Assembly (NCBI GenBank): GCA_014360015.1
Contig: JACIYJ010000009.1
Location: 1-64,000 of the forward strand
Direction of reading: 5' to 3'
Source of the DNA: Candidatus Aminicenantota bacterium
GTDB taxonomy: Bacteria; Acidobacteriota; Aminicenantia; Aminicenantales; Saccharicenantaceae
Length of the DNA: 64,000 bases
Part shown: piece after piece, positions 33,346-42,195 of the stretch
Layout of the letters: every line of letters starts with the position of its first letter
Numbering within the stretch: the stretch's first letter is position 1
The notes under the pieces: generated by a model
The model's input: only the letters and a program-made list of their open reading frames with translations
Told to the model about the DNA's origin: nothing
The model's database searches: none
Made by a program: the position numbers and the translations under genes

Positions 33346-34329
33346 TCACAGAAATCCTTTTTCCCTCATCCAGTCATCATTAAAAATAGTACTCAAATAA
33401 CGGAAGGCACTATCTGGGAAAATAGTGAGGATTCGAGCGGGGCGGTCAATCTCCTTAGCAATTTTCAAAGCTGCCCACAAAGCCGCACCAGAAGAGCCGC
33501 CGGCCAGGACTCCCTCTTTTCTAATTAGCTCCCGGCAGGTTAAAAAAGCCTCCCGGTCAGGAACCTGAATGACCTCATCTATAACTGAAAAATCGGCACA
33601 GCCGATTATGAATTCATCACCCAGGCCTTCAAGAAGATAAGGTGTTGGTTGGCTTCTTTTCCCGGTATAAAAATAGTCATAGAAAACAGAACCCATAGGA
33701 TCAACTGCAATTACCTTAATCCTGGGATCTTTTTCCTTTAAAAACTTGCCCGCTCCCCCAATTGTTCCGCCGGTGCCCATCCCGGCCACAAAATAATCAA
33801 TCCGGCCTTCCATCTGTTCCCAGATTTCCGGGCCAGTGGTGAGATAATGAGCTTCGTTGTTCTCACGATTGTTATGCTGGTCGGGGAAAAAGCAGTCGGG
33901 AATTTCTGCCGCCAGCCTGGGAGTAATGTTGTTGTAGGAATCTGGATGCTCTGGAGGTAAAGTGCTGTCAACCTTAATGAGTTCGGCTCCCATAGCTTCA
34001 AGCATATCCATCTTTTCTTTTGACAGACGGTCGCGCACCACCACTTTCAGCTTGAAACCGAGTTGAATCGCAACCAGAGCCAGACCCATAGCCATGTTCC
34101 CGGAAGAATTCTCTATGATAATCTGACCTGGTTTTGTCCGACCATCAGCGATTGCCCTGGTTATCATATGATAGGCTGTTCGGTCCTTAACGCTGCCGGT
34201 AGGATTTAAGAATTCTAATTTGGCAAAAATCTCAGCCTTAAGTCCTTTAGTAACTTTATTCAACCGCACCACAGGAGTCTGGCCGATAAGTTCCAGAATG
34301 CTGTCATAAACTTTTTTGTTTCTTTTCAT
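33346..34329 (-). CDS. Cystathionine beta-synthase-like PLP enzyme (cysteine synthase fold)
   Basis: This 327-residue fold-type II PLP enzyme has the lysine of the internal aldimine in NPTGSVKDRTA (K48). The loop that binds the substrate carboxylate reads ENSSGNMAMG instead of TSGNTG. A phosphate-binding GTGGTIGGAGK lies near 178. The ending, IFPDSAFRYLSTIFNDDWMR and then EKGFL, is close to that of cystathionine beta-synthase, but no CBS-pair regulatory domain is present. With the DUF39 module it would condense homocysteine with serine on the way to cysteine. A cysteine synthase or SbnA-like activity remains possible. It is divergent from the homocysteine operon. Confidence 0.8.
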   Translation of the reverse strand: MKRNKKVYDSILELIGQTPVVRLNKVTKGLKAEIFAKLEFLNPTGSVKDRTAYHMITRAIADGRTKPGQIIIENSSGNMAMGLALVAIQLGFKLKVVVRDRLSKEKMDMLEAMGAELIKVDSTLPPEHPDSYNNITPRLAAEIPDCFFPDQHNNRENNEAHYLTTGPEIWEQMEGRIDYFVAGMGTGGTIGGAGKFLKEKDPRIKVIAVDPMGSVFYDYFYTGKRSQPTPYLLEGLGDEFIIGCADFSVIDEVIQVPDREAFLTCRELIRKEGVLAGGSSGAALWAALKIAKEIDRPARILTIFPDSAFRYLSTIFNDDWMREKGFL

Positions 34330-34394
34330 GGCTCTAATCAGATCCCAAAATATAATGATTTAATTTCAGAAAAGCTAACAGAGAAATAGTCTGC

Positions 34395-34416
34395 TGTCAA
34401 TGGCCCCGTCTTGACA
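34395..34416. promoter_or_regulatory. Back-to-back promoter elements between the CBS-like gene and the homocysteine operon
   Basis: TTGACA occurs on the plus strand (34411-34416) and, inverted, on the minus strand (34400-34395), ten bases apart and within an imperfect dyad of about 13 bases per arm (34390-34423). Each is followed at 17 bp by a weak -10-like hexamer (plus: TATCTG at 34434-34439; minus: TAGCTT). A divergent, co-regulated promoter pair for the two sulfur amino-acid units is plausible. Confidence 0.45.
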
Positions 34417-34551
34417 GAGCAGATTGTTTCTGTTATCTGTGTAGGCGTGAAAGAGAAAGATTATAATCCAGCCGGCAATCTGAGTTTTCAAACAACCAGG
34501 TCTCTCTATTTCAAAATCAACGAAATAACTGCCTCCATGATAATGCCTACC

Positions 34552-34621
34552 CGAGTACAGGCCAGGATTTAAGGTCCTGTACCGGGTGCTAAAAGCCTTC
34601 CCTTAAATCCTCCTGTACTCG
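34552..34621 (+). promoter_or_regulatory. Long leader hairpin before the homocysteine operon
   Basis: Two arms of about 21 bp (34552-34574 and 34601-34621) pair almost perfectly, with a two-base bulge in the first arm, around a 26-base loop. It lies 66 bases before the start codon, inside the expected leader of the operon. No known riboswitch consensus was recognised. It might be a cis-acting regulator, a transcription attenuator or a mobile repeat. Confidence 0.5.
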
Positions 34622-34686
34622 GAATTTCTTCCAGAACAATAAGGTCTATCTCTATGCTATTTCCTAATTTTTCCATGGAGGTAAAG

Positions 34687-36039
34687 ATGATGAAAAAAAC
34701 TCTTGAAGAAATAAATGAAAAGATAAAAGAAGGCAAAGCCGTGGTTCTCACGGCCGAAGAAATGACCCGCCTGGTCAAAGAAAAAGGACCGGAAGATGCT
34801 TTCAAGCAGGTTGATGTTGTAACCACAGCTACTTTTGGCGCTATGTGCTCATCTGGAGTGTTTTTAAATTTTGGCCATGCAGACCCACCGATAAAAATGA
34901 CCAAAGTCTGGCTGAACGATGTGCCGGCCTATACTGGTATTGCCGCTGTTGATGCCTATTTGGGAGCAACAGAACCATCAGAAAAATTTCACTTCTATTA
35001 CGGCGGAGCTCAGGTCATAGAAGACCTGGTCAGAAGAAAGCCAGTCGTTCTCAGAGCAGAAGCTTACGGAACCGATTGTTATCCAAGAAAATCTATCACC
35101 ACTGTGATAACTCTTGATGATTTAAACCAAGCCATTATGGTTAACCCGAGAAATGCTTATCAGAGATACAACGCTGCTACCAACTCCGGATCAAAAACCC
35201 TTTTCACTTACATGGGTAAGCTTCTACCTGAAATGGCTAACATCACCTTTTCGGGAGCTGGAGAACTCTCGCCTCTGATGAACGACCCGGATTTTGAAAC
35301 TATTGGCCTTGGCACCAGAATTTTCTTGGCTGGTGCAGAAGGATATATCATCGGACACGGCACGCAGCATTCTCCTGAAAATGGTTTTGCCACCCTGATG
35401 GTTAAGGGCAATCTGAAAGAAATGTCACCCGAATTTCTGAGAGCTGCTGTCTTTGAAGGTTATGGTTGCACTCTTTACCTTGGCCTTGGCGTTCCTATAC
35501 CTGTACTTAATCCAGGCATCGCCAGGAAAACAGGCATCTCAGACGAAGAAATATTCACCAGCCTTGTTGATTACAGTTATCCATCAAGAAACCGGCCGGT
35601 GCTGAAAAAAGTTAGCTACGCAGAATTAAAGTCAGGCTGGGTAGAAGTTAATGGTAAAAAGATAAAAACCTCACCTCTCTCCAGTCTGTTTATGGCTAAA
35701 AAAATTGCCCGGCTTCTTAAAGAAAAAATTATCAGAGGTGAATTCTTTTTGACTTTGCCGGTAGAAAGACTTCCAGAAAGGTCTACAGTAAAACCCCTTG
35801 AAATCAGAGAAGTAAGAGCCGAACAGTTCATTAAAGTAAAAAAAGACATCCCAGAGCAGAAGAAAATGTATAAAGATGACTCGCTCTGTTTCCACTGCGG
35901 ACACTGTCTCTCTATCTGCCCTTCTGGGGTCTTTATGAAAACTGAACAATGGGAAATAAAATCTCAGCCTGAACGCTGTTCCGGTTGTGGCTTATGTCTT
36001 GATGCCTGCCCGGCCGGTGCCATCAATGTGAGAAAGTAA
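34687..36039 (+). CDS. Homocysteine synthase, DUF39/COG1900 fused to a C-terminal 2[4Fe-4S] ferredoxin
   Basis: This protein of 450 residues forms homocysteine by reductive sulfide transfer to aspartate semialdehyde in the route described for methanogens (MA1821/MA1822). The ATG at 34687 follows GGAGGT. With this start, Cys54 (TFGAMCSSG) and Cys131 (GTDCYPRK) fall at the positions I recall as essential in MA1821. Residues 1-380 are the DUF39 domain (GAGELSPLMNDPDF and HGTQHSPENGFATLM visible). Residues about 395-450 form a ferredoxin domain with CFHCGHCLSICP and CSGCGLCLDACP. In methanogens the ferredoxin is a separate protein with a NIL domain, absent here. First gene of the operon. Confidence 0.88.
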   Translation: MMKKTLEEINEKIKEGKAVVLTAEEMTRLVKEKGPEDAFKQVDVVTTATFGAMCSSGVFLNFGHADPPIKMTKVWLNDVPAYTGIAAVDAYLGATEPSEKFHFYYGGAQVIEDLVRRKPVVLRAEAYGTDCYPRKSITTVITLDDLNQAIMVNPRNAYQRYNAATNSGSKTLFTYMGKLLPEMANITFSGAGELSPLMNDPDFETIGLGTRIFLAGAEGYIIGHGTQHSPENGFATLMVKGNLKEMSPEFLRAAVFEGYGCTLYLGLGVPIPVLNPGIARKTGISDEEIFTSLVDYSYPSRNRPVLKKVSYAELKSGWVEVNGKKIKTSPLSSLFMAKKIARLLKEKIIRGEFFLTLPVERLPERSTVKPLEIREVRAEQFIKVKKDIPEQKKMYKDDSLCFHCGHCLSICPSGVFMKTEQWEIKSQPERCSGCGLCLDACPAGAINVRK

Positions 36040-36040
36040 A

Positions 36041-36763
36041 ATGGATAGGCTACGATACAGGCTCAGAATAAAAGAAACAATAGCCACTATAATAGCTGAA
36101 AGAAAGTTCATTCCTGTGGCTGCAGAAGAAGTGTGCTATCAGCGAATCATTCTCGAAGATTACATCTCTAAGGACCCAATCTTTCTTAAAACGTTGAAAC
36201 CATACTATGTTCCGGAGAGCGCGCCTGAAATAGTTAAAAAAATGGCTGAGGCTTCTGCCAGAGCCGGTGTGGGACCAATGGCTTCTGTGGCTGGAGCTAT
36301 TGCCTACTTTGCAGTCAGGGCTATGGTTGATAAAGGAGCCCGCTACGCCATATTTGAAAACGGAGGTGACATCGCCATATTTACAGAAGAGCCCGTGGTT
36401 ATCGGCCTATATTCAGGAGAAAAAATAAAAAATCTGGGCTTTAAGATTGAACCCAGACCATCAATTGTCGGCCTCTGCACCTCTTCGGGTAAGATGGGCC
36501 ATTCGTTAAGTTTTGGCCAGGCTGATTCAGTAACAGTCATATCAGAGGATCCTATTCTTGCTGATGCCATAGCTACGGCTGCTGGCAACTGGATAAAAAT
36601 GGATGACCCTGACCAGATTGAAAAAACCATCAATAGATTTCTGATTCCTAAGGTGGAAGGCATCATGGTAGTGATGAATGAGCACATAGGCCTTGGTGGC
36701 AAACTGCCCGAAATAATCAGAGTATCTGTTTCTCCTCATTTAATAACTTCTGCCTGGAGTTAA
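36041..36763 (+). CDS. UPF0280/COG2122 protein, ApbE-like fold, homocysteine pathway
   Basis: This 240-residue protein begins 2 bases after the DUF39 gene. It has the UPF0280 core GVGPMASVAGAIAYFAVRA near residue 85, FENGGDIAIF near 116, a Ser/Gly motif CTSSGKMGHSLSFGQADSV near 146 and MVVMNEHIGLGG near 206. The fold is related to FAD:protein FMN transferase ApbE. Its homologue MA1715 was genetically linked to homocysteine synthesis in Methanosarcina. It probably supports the synthase by maturation or by electron or flavin transfer. Exact activity is not established. Confidence 0.85.
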   Translation: MDRLRYRLRIKETIATIIAERKFIPVAAEEVCYQRIILEDYISKDPIFLKTLKPYYVPESAPEIVKKMAEASARAGVGPMASVAGAIAYFAVRAMVDKGARYAIFENGGDIAIFTEEPVVIGLYSGEKIKNLGFKIEPRPSIVGLCTSSGKMGHSLSFGQADSVTVISEDPILADAIATAAGNWIKMDDPDQIEKTINRFLIPKVEGIMVVMNEHIGLGGKLPEIIRVSVSPHLITSAWS

Positions 36764-36766
36764 AAA

Positions 36767-37342
36767 TTGTTGAAGAAAATATATCATCCGGACAAACTTC
36801 AATGCCTTCCTGAGAAAAGGAATTTTTTGGCCAGAGCCGGTATCCATGGCTCGATTAACACCCTCGATCCCGAAATTCTGAACAGGATCAATCAGATCTA
36901 TCTTCTTGGCTGCCAGGTAATCGATCCGGTAGTTTACCACCTAACAGCCACAGCCGAGAATTTCCCGTTGGAACTTATTCCCGAGAGCTTCTTGGGCATA
37001 AAATCCATGACCGTTTTCACTTCCACCCTGGGGTTTACCCTGGACCGCGTGATCACTGAGCTTGCTGAAAGCAACCGGATTCTTGAAGCCTTTCTTTTAG
37101 ATGCCTGGGGTTCGGAGGCCCTTGAGGCCTTAAACCGTCATTTTGACGAAATGATGAGAAGTCAGAACAACTCTGGCACAAGGCGGTTTTCTCCAGGTTA
37201 TGGCCGGGTGGATATAAGGATGAACAGGTTTATTATCGAAGATTTATTAGACATAAAAGAAATAGAAGTTCTGGAAAGCGGAGTCATGCTTCCCAGGAAA
37301 ACCACTACCTGTCTTATAGGATGGTACCATGAGAAGAAATGA
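36767..37342 (+). CDS. Stand-alone MetH reactivation-domain protein
   Basis: This 191-residue protein starts at TTG (36767), 7 bases after GGAG. The region RRFSPGYGRVDIRMNRFIIE near 143 and the ending VLESGVMLPRKTTTCLIGWY match the activation domain of cobalamin-dependent methionine synthase (the SAM-binding R-x-x-x-G-Y fold). It also has a helical N-terminal part (residues 45-120). In classical MetH this domain is at the C-terminus, whereas here MetH (37329-39674) lacks it. The two genes overlap by 14 bases. It would remethylate oxidised cob(II)alamin with SAM. Confidence 0.82.
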   Translation: MLKKIYHPDKLQCLPEKRNFLARAGIHGSINTLDPEILNRINQIYLLGCQVIDPVVYHLTATAENFPLELIPESFLGIKSMTVFTSTLGFTLDRVITELAESNRILEAFLLDAWGSEALEALNRHFDEMMRSQNNSGTRRFSPGYGRVDIRMNRFIIEDLLDIKEIEVLESGVMLPRKTTTCLIGWYHEKK

Positions 37343-39674
37343 ATTCAAGAATCTTTTAGAGCAAAAAGTTTTATTCCTGGACGGCGGCTACGGAAGCGAA
37401 TTCATAAAAAGGGGCTGCCGGGAAAAGTTAGTTGAGCTGCTCAACCTGACCGCACCGGATGAAGTCAGAAAACTGCAAAGAGAATACGTAGAAGCTGGAG
37501 CTGACCTTATTCTGACCAACACCTTCAGCGCCAACAGAGCCAAGCTTCGGGCCTATAACCTGGGACAGAAAATCGAAAAAATTAATGCGGCTGCAGTCAA
37601 AATTGCTAAGTCAGTCTGCACCGGCGGTCAGTTAGTTTTTGGCGACCTCGGGCCAACCGGCTTTCTCCTCGAGCCCTTCGGCGAGCTTTCTTTTCGCCAG
37701 GCTTATGAAATTTTTCAGGAGCAGGCCAGAATCCTGGTAGAAAGTGGAGTTGACGGTTTGATGATTGAGACCATGTCCGACTTGAAAGAACTCAAGGCAG
37801 CCATTCTGGCTGTGCGTGATGTAGCTGAGGACATCCCTCTCATTGCCCAGATGACCTTCGGGGCTGAGGGGATAGCTGTTACTGGAACGACAGTGGAAAT
37901 CTTTGCCAATCTTATGAATGACTTAGATGTGGATGTGGTCGGTATAAATTGCTCTCTTGACCCGGAAAAGATGTTTCCGGTTTTTAACCAATTGGCCAAG
38001 TATTGTAAGAAGCCCTTGTCTGTAGAACCAAATGCTGGTCAACCTAAGCTAAACCCAGAAAGTTTAAGCTATTCCACCACTCCAGAAGAATTGGCGATTT
38101 TCGCCGGAGATTTTTATGAAATGGGGGCCAACATAATAGGCGGCTGTTGTGGCACGGGCCCGGAACATATTAAAACTATGGTCAAATTTATCGGACAGAA
38201 AAAGCCTGCACCCAGAAAAATTTCCAAAACGCAGTTTCTCTCTTCCCGCACCATAATTAAGCCGGTTGAGCCTTTTCTGGTTGTTGGTGAGAAAATAAAC
38301 GCCAGCGCTAAGAAAAAGCTTCAAGCTCAAATCCAGCACTATGATTTTTCCGGAATTATCAGCTTAGCTCAGCAACAGCAGGATGAAGGAGCAATGGCGA
38401 TTGATGTTAACCCGGGTATAGAAAAGCTCCTTTCGGCCGAACACATAAGAGAACTCATCCTCAACCTCGACCGCCAGACCACCTTGCCTCTTTCCATTGA
38501 CATCCAAGAATATGATTTTCTTTGCCAGGCTCTCGATGAATATGTTGGCCGACCGCTTCTGAACTCGGCCACAGTCAGAGAGGAGAACTTGCTCCGACGT
38601 CTTAATCTGATCAAACGCCACGGGGGAATGCTTATTGTCCTGGCTATGGAAGACAAAGTTCCGGCCACGGCTGAAGAGAGAATTAAAGTTTTGGAAAAAG
38701 CGATAAAAATAATTCAAGAGCAGGGCATAGAATTGAGCAGAATTTTCTTTGACCCTCTGGTTTTACCTCACGGAGCCGGTCATGATTTCAGGGAAACCAT
38801 AAAAACCATCGATTTTCTCCGGCAGAAAGGGCTTAATTCCATTATCGGTCTTTCTAATCTGAGCTACGGTTTACCAGAAAGAGAAAAAATAAATGCTGCT
38901 TTCTTAAGTCTCTGTCTATTTGCTGGTCTCAAGGCGGCTATTCTGAATACCTCAGAAGTTACCACCATGAATATCCTGGAAGGAAGCTTAGCGCTTCAGG
39001 GCTTAGAATTTAAAAAATCTCCAACCCTGACTGAAGACCCGGTGGTTAATCTGCTTATTCGAGGACAGAAAGATGAGCTAAAAGCTTTGGTTGAGGAAAA
39101 ATTGAAAGAGTTGACTCCTCTTTCGGTCAGTCAAGAAATTCTGGCTAAGGCCATGGAAAAAATTGGCCAGCTTTATGCTAAGGGAGAAATTTTTCTCCCT
39201 CACCTTATTCTGTCTGCAGAAACGGCTCGGCCGATTTTTGATTATCTTAACAGCCTTATTCCAGGAAAAGCAATCAGCCGGGGAAGAATCCTGCTGGCCA
39301 CAGTGGAAGGAGACATTCATGACATCGGAAAAAACATCGTGGCTACGATCTTAAGAAGCGCCGGTTTTGAAGTCATCGACCTGGGCAAAAATGTTCCGGC
39401 TAAAACTGTAGTGAAAGAAATTCAGAAACTAAGGCCTGATGTGGTCGGACTCTCCGCCATGATGACCACCACCGTTGGCCGGATAAAAGAAATAGCTGAC
39501 CTCTTAAAATCTGAGAATCTGAATTTGCCAATCCTGGCCGGGGGAGCTTCAATGAACCAGGAGCTGGCTGAGCTCTTTGGTGTTTATTACGCTAAGGACG
39601 CTCTCAAGGCTTTAGAAATATGCCAAATTTTAATCAAAAGGGGCGGGAAAAATGAAAGTAACGGAAAAGATTAA
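37329..39674 (+). CDS. metH: Cobalamin-dependent methionine synthase without activation domain
   Basis: The 781-residue protein joins three modules. First is the homocysteine S-methyltransferase barrel (residues 1-300) with zinc Cys208 (GINCS), Cys273 and Cys274 (IGGCCGTG). Second is the pterin-binding barrel (about 310-560, opening with VVGEKINASAKKK), which takes the methyl group from methyl-tetrahydrofolate. Third is the cobalamin module (about 580-781) with the helical cap and EGDIHDIGKNIV, where His664 is the lower cobalt ligand. The C-terminal reactivation domain of Escherichia coli MetH is supplied by the preceding gene. It overlaps metF by 23 bases, so translation is coupled. Confidence 0.92.
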   Translation: MRRNEFKNLLEQKVLFLDGGYGSEFIKRGCREKLVELLNLTAPDEVRKLQREYVEAGADLILTNTFSANRAKLRAYNLGQKIEKINAAAVKIAKSVCTGGQLVFGDLGPTGFLLEPFGELSFRQAYEIFQEQARILVESGVDGLMIETMSDLKELKAAILAVRDVAEDIPLIAQMTFGAEGIAVTGTTVEIFANLMNDLDVDVVGINCSLDPEKMFPVFNQLAKYCKKPLSVEPNAGQPKLNPESLSYSTTPEELAIFAGDFYEMGANIIGGCCGTGPEHIKTMVKFIGQKKPAPRKISKTQFLSSRTIIKPVEPFLVVGEKINASAKKKLQAQIQHYDFSGIISLAQQQQDEGAMAIDVNPGIEKLLSAEHIRELILNLDRQTTLPLSIDIQEYDFLCQALDEYVGRPLLNSATVREENLLRRLNLIKRHGGMLIVLAMEDKVPATAEERIKVLEKAIKIIQEQGIELSRIFFDPLVLPHGAGHDFRETIKTIDFLRQKGLNSIIGLSNLSYGLPEREKINAAFLSLCLFAGLKAAILNTSEVTTMNILEGSLALQGLEFKKSPTLTEDPVVNLLIRGQKDELKALVEEKLKELTPLSVSQEILAKAMEKIGQLYAKGEIFLPHLILSAETARPIFDYLNSLIPGKAISRGRILLATVEGDIHDIGKNIVATILRSAGFEVIDLGKNVPAKTVVKEIQKLRPDVVGLSAMMTTTVGRIKEIADLLKSENLNLPILAGGASMNQELAELFGVYYAKDALKALEICQILIKRGGKNESNGKD

Positions 39675-40590
39675 ATCAGGTCCACTCCTTTCCATCGAAA
39701 TTCTGCCACCTAATCGTGGTCAGAATATGGCTGAAATTTATGAAGTAATTGACCAGCTGCTGGATTTCCCTCTCGATTTAATCAGCGTTACCCGTCATCC
39801 ACCCGAAGTTACTTACCTTGAACTCCCGGATAAAATCATCAAAGTTCCCAAAGTTAAAAGACCGGGTTCCCTCGGGATTGCTGCGGCCCTGGTCAAAAAA
39901 TACAACCTTGAGGTTATGCCGCACGTCCTGTGTTATGGAATGAGCAAATATGAGATTGAAGACCTGCTCATTGACCTGAACCTCATCGGCATTAAAAATG
40001 TCTTTGTTATTCGCGGAGAATATGAAAACCATCCGCCAGCTGAAACCAAAGATGAATACCAGCACGCCGTGGAATTGGTAGCCCACATTTCTAACCTGAA
40101 CCGTGGCCTATACCTTTACCCCTGTGAAAATGCTCAACCCACGGATTTTTGCATCGGGGTAGCCGGTTATCCGGAAAAGCATGTTGAATCCCCAAACCTC
40201 AGCGAAGACCTAAGATTTTTAAAGGCTAAAATAGAAGCCGGGGCTGAATTTGTGATTACCCAGATGATCTTCGATTTCGAAGTCTTTATGAGATTCAGAG
40301 AAAGGTTGGCCGAAAACTTCATAAACGTTCCTCTTATCCCCGGAATAAAACCAGTGGTCAGTCTTAAGACAATTTATAATTTGCCGCGCAAATTTTTTGT
40401 CAGCATTCCGGAAGATTTCATCAGCCAGATGAAAGAGGCTCGCACCGAGGAAGATGAATTTCGAATAGGAACTGAATACATGGCTAAATTAGCAGAAAAG
40501 TTACTCTTAAGCGGGGCGGCCGGCATCCATATATTTACCATGGGAAAAGGAAGAGCGACCAGAGCTCTGCTGCGGGCAATTTATGGATAA
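39652..40590 (+). CDS. metF: 5,10-methylenetetrahydrofolate reductase
   Basis: The 312-residue TIM-barrel flavoenzyme makes 5-methyltetrahydrofolate for MetH. Seen are the family start LSIEILPPNRGQNM, the folate-binding SVTRHPPEVTY near 44, the segment IGIKNVFVIRGEYEN near 106, IGVAGYPEKH near 174, GAEFVITQMIFDF near 201 (the MetF ThrGlnMet site) and LIPGIKPVVSL near 232. It overlaps metH by 23 bases and ends the operon proper, with a 140-bp gap before the next PLP gene. Confidence 0.92.
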   Translation: MKVTEKIKSGPLLSIEILPPNRGQNMAEIYEVIDQLLDFPLDLISVTRHPPEVTYLELPDKIIKVPKVKRPGSLGIAAALVKKYNLEVMPHVLCYGMSKYEIEDLLIDLNLIGIKNVFVIRGEYENHPPAETKDEYQHAVELVAHISNLNRGLYLYPCENAQPTDFCIGVAGYPEKHVESPNLSEDLRFLKAKIEAGAEFVITQMIFDFEVFMRFRERLAENFINVPLIPGIKPVVSLKTIYNLPRKFFVSIPEDFISQMKEARTEEDEFRIGTEYMAKLAEKLLLSGAAGIHIFTMGKGRATRALLRAIYG

Positions 40591-40730
40591 GAACAAAAAC
40601 TTGACCTTCTCCAGCAGCCTTGTGTTAAGATAATTACGTCCATGCCTGTGAAGAAAATTCCTCGGCCTACCTGCTTATCCACCAATCCACTAAAAATTAT
40701 AAAAAAGAAAGAATCATAAAAGGAGGACTC

Positions 40731-42137
40731 ATGAGTGCTGAACAAAAATATAGTCCTGGAGTGGAAAAGTATATCCAAGAAGCCAAACTTCTTCTGGCCC
40801 AGCAGGAAGAAATCAAGGCCAGGATGAAACGGATGAAGTTTGACACCATCGCTGTCCACGGACTTTACTCAGTCGAAGAAGCTCTGAACCGGAATCAGGG
40901 TGCCATCATCGAACCGCTCTATTTAGCCACCTCTCAGGGCTACCGCGATGCTGACGAGTTGGAAGCTGCTTTAGCCTATCTCATTCCGACCTGGTGCTAT
41001 ACCCGAATCGCCAACCCTACAACCTACTACCTGGAATACGTTCTGGCTTTGCTTGAAGGCTATAAGACCGGCTATGACACTTCCTGCGTGGTTACTGCCT
41101 CCGGCATGTCGGCCATCATGATGGCTGTTGACCCTTTCCTGGTAAAACAGAAAGAAGGGCCGGAAAAGATAAATTTCGTTTCTTCCATCCAGATTTACGG
41201 CGGGACTTACCAGCATTTCACTGTTCGCAAGATGCAGGAAAGGGGAATCGAAGTTCGCTGGGTTCTCCATCCTGAAGACATCGAGGAGTGGAAAACCAAA
41301 ATTGACGAAAACACCCGTTTTCTGTATGTCGAAGCTCCCAGTAACCCACAGCAATCATTCTGCGATGTCAAAGCCTTAGCTGATTTAGCCCACTCCTGGG
41401 AAATTCCTTTAATCTTTGATGCTACCTGTGCCACACCGGCGCTGATGAGGCCGATAGCTTACGGAGTTGACATTGTCGTCCACTCCCTGACCAAATCTAT
41501 AACTACCGGCGGACTGGCCATAGGCGGAGCTTTAATCAGCCGCAAACCCATCGTGACTAAACTCAAGAACGACGACCCGAGATTCAAAGAAAGCTTCGCT
41601 GACTACGTAAAATTTTGGCCTTACCGCGATTATGGTCCCTCGCCATCACCCTTTAATTGTCTGATGGCCCTTAACGACTTGCGTACTCTGCGGATGAGGA
41701 TGGATGTGGTCAGTCAGAACTGCCAGAAAGTCGCTGAATTTCTGGAAAAGCATCCACGGGTTTATCAGGTTGATTATCTTGGACTGCCAAGCTACAAGCT
41801 CCATCCCCTGGCCAAAAAATACATGAAACTGGTGGACTCTGACGATGGCACCGGCCAGGAAGTTAACCGCTATGGACACCTGATGAGCTTCAGGGTGGAT
41901 GGACCTCCGGAAAACGCCAGAAAAGTCTTTGACCGGTTTAAGATTATTTTTAGAGCCACCGACCTGGGTCGCATCAAAAGTGTGGCCACCATCCCGGCGA
42001 TTTCCACTCATCAGCAGCAGGGTGAAGAAGCCAGAAGGATGGCTGATATCCCGCCACAGTTAATCAGGCTCTGCGTGGGAGCTGAAAATCCGGATGATAT
42101 CATCGAAGACCTCAACCAGGCCCTTAATTCGCTTTGA
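40731..42137 (+). CDS. Cys/Met-metabolism PLP-dependent enzyme (cystathionine gamma-lyase/synthase type)
   Basis: This 468-residue fold-type I PLP enzyme has residues TWCYTRIANPTTYYLEYVLA near 84-103, VTASGMSAIMM near 121, FLYVEAPSNPQQSF near 199 and the PLP lysine in VVHSLTKSITTGG near 250. The N-terminal 40 residues (a helical extension ending in RMKRMKFDTIAVHG) and a 20-residue insert near 380 are longer than in the usual 400-residue enzymes. In this context it probably cleaves cystathionine to cysteine (reverse transsulfuration), but methionine gamma-lyase or O-acylhomoserine sulfhydrylase activity cannot be excluded. An AAGGAGG ribosome site precedes the ATG. Confidence 0.8.
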   Translation: MSAEQKYSPGVEKYIQEAKLLLAQQEEIKARMKRMKFDTIAVHGLYSVEEALNRNQGAIIEPLYLATSQGYRDADELEAALAYLIPTWCYTRIANPTTYYLEYVLALLEGYKTGYDTSCVVTASGMSAIMMAVDPFLVKQKEGPEKINFVSSIQIYGGTYQHFTVRKMQERGIEVRWVLHPEDIEEWKTKIDENTRFLYVEAPSNPQQSFCDVKALADLAHSWEIPLIFDATCATPALMRPIAYGVDIVVHSLTKSITTGGLAIGGALISRKPIVTKLKNDDPRFKESFADYVKFWPYRDYGPSPSPFNCLMALNDLRTLRMRMDVVSQNCQKVAEFLEKHPRVYQVDYLGLPSYKLHPLAKKYMKLVDSDDGTGQEVNRYGHLMSFRVDGPPENARKVFDRFKIIFRATDLGRIKSVATIPAISTHQQQGEEARRMADIPPQLIRLCVGAENPDDIIEDLNQALNSL

Positions 42138-42195
42138 TTCTTTGAAAATTTTTGCTTGGTTTGAATTTTCATTCAAGCTAAACTAAAATCGTGAT

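Noticed and set aside
34390..34621. SAM or T-box riboswitch before the homocysteine operon
   Set aside because: The conserved cores of these riboswitch classes were not found; only hairpins of unknown type are visible.
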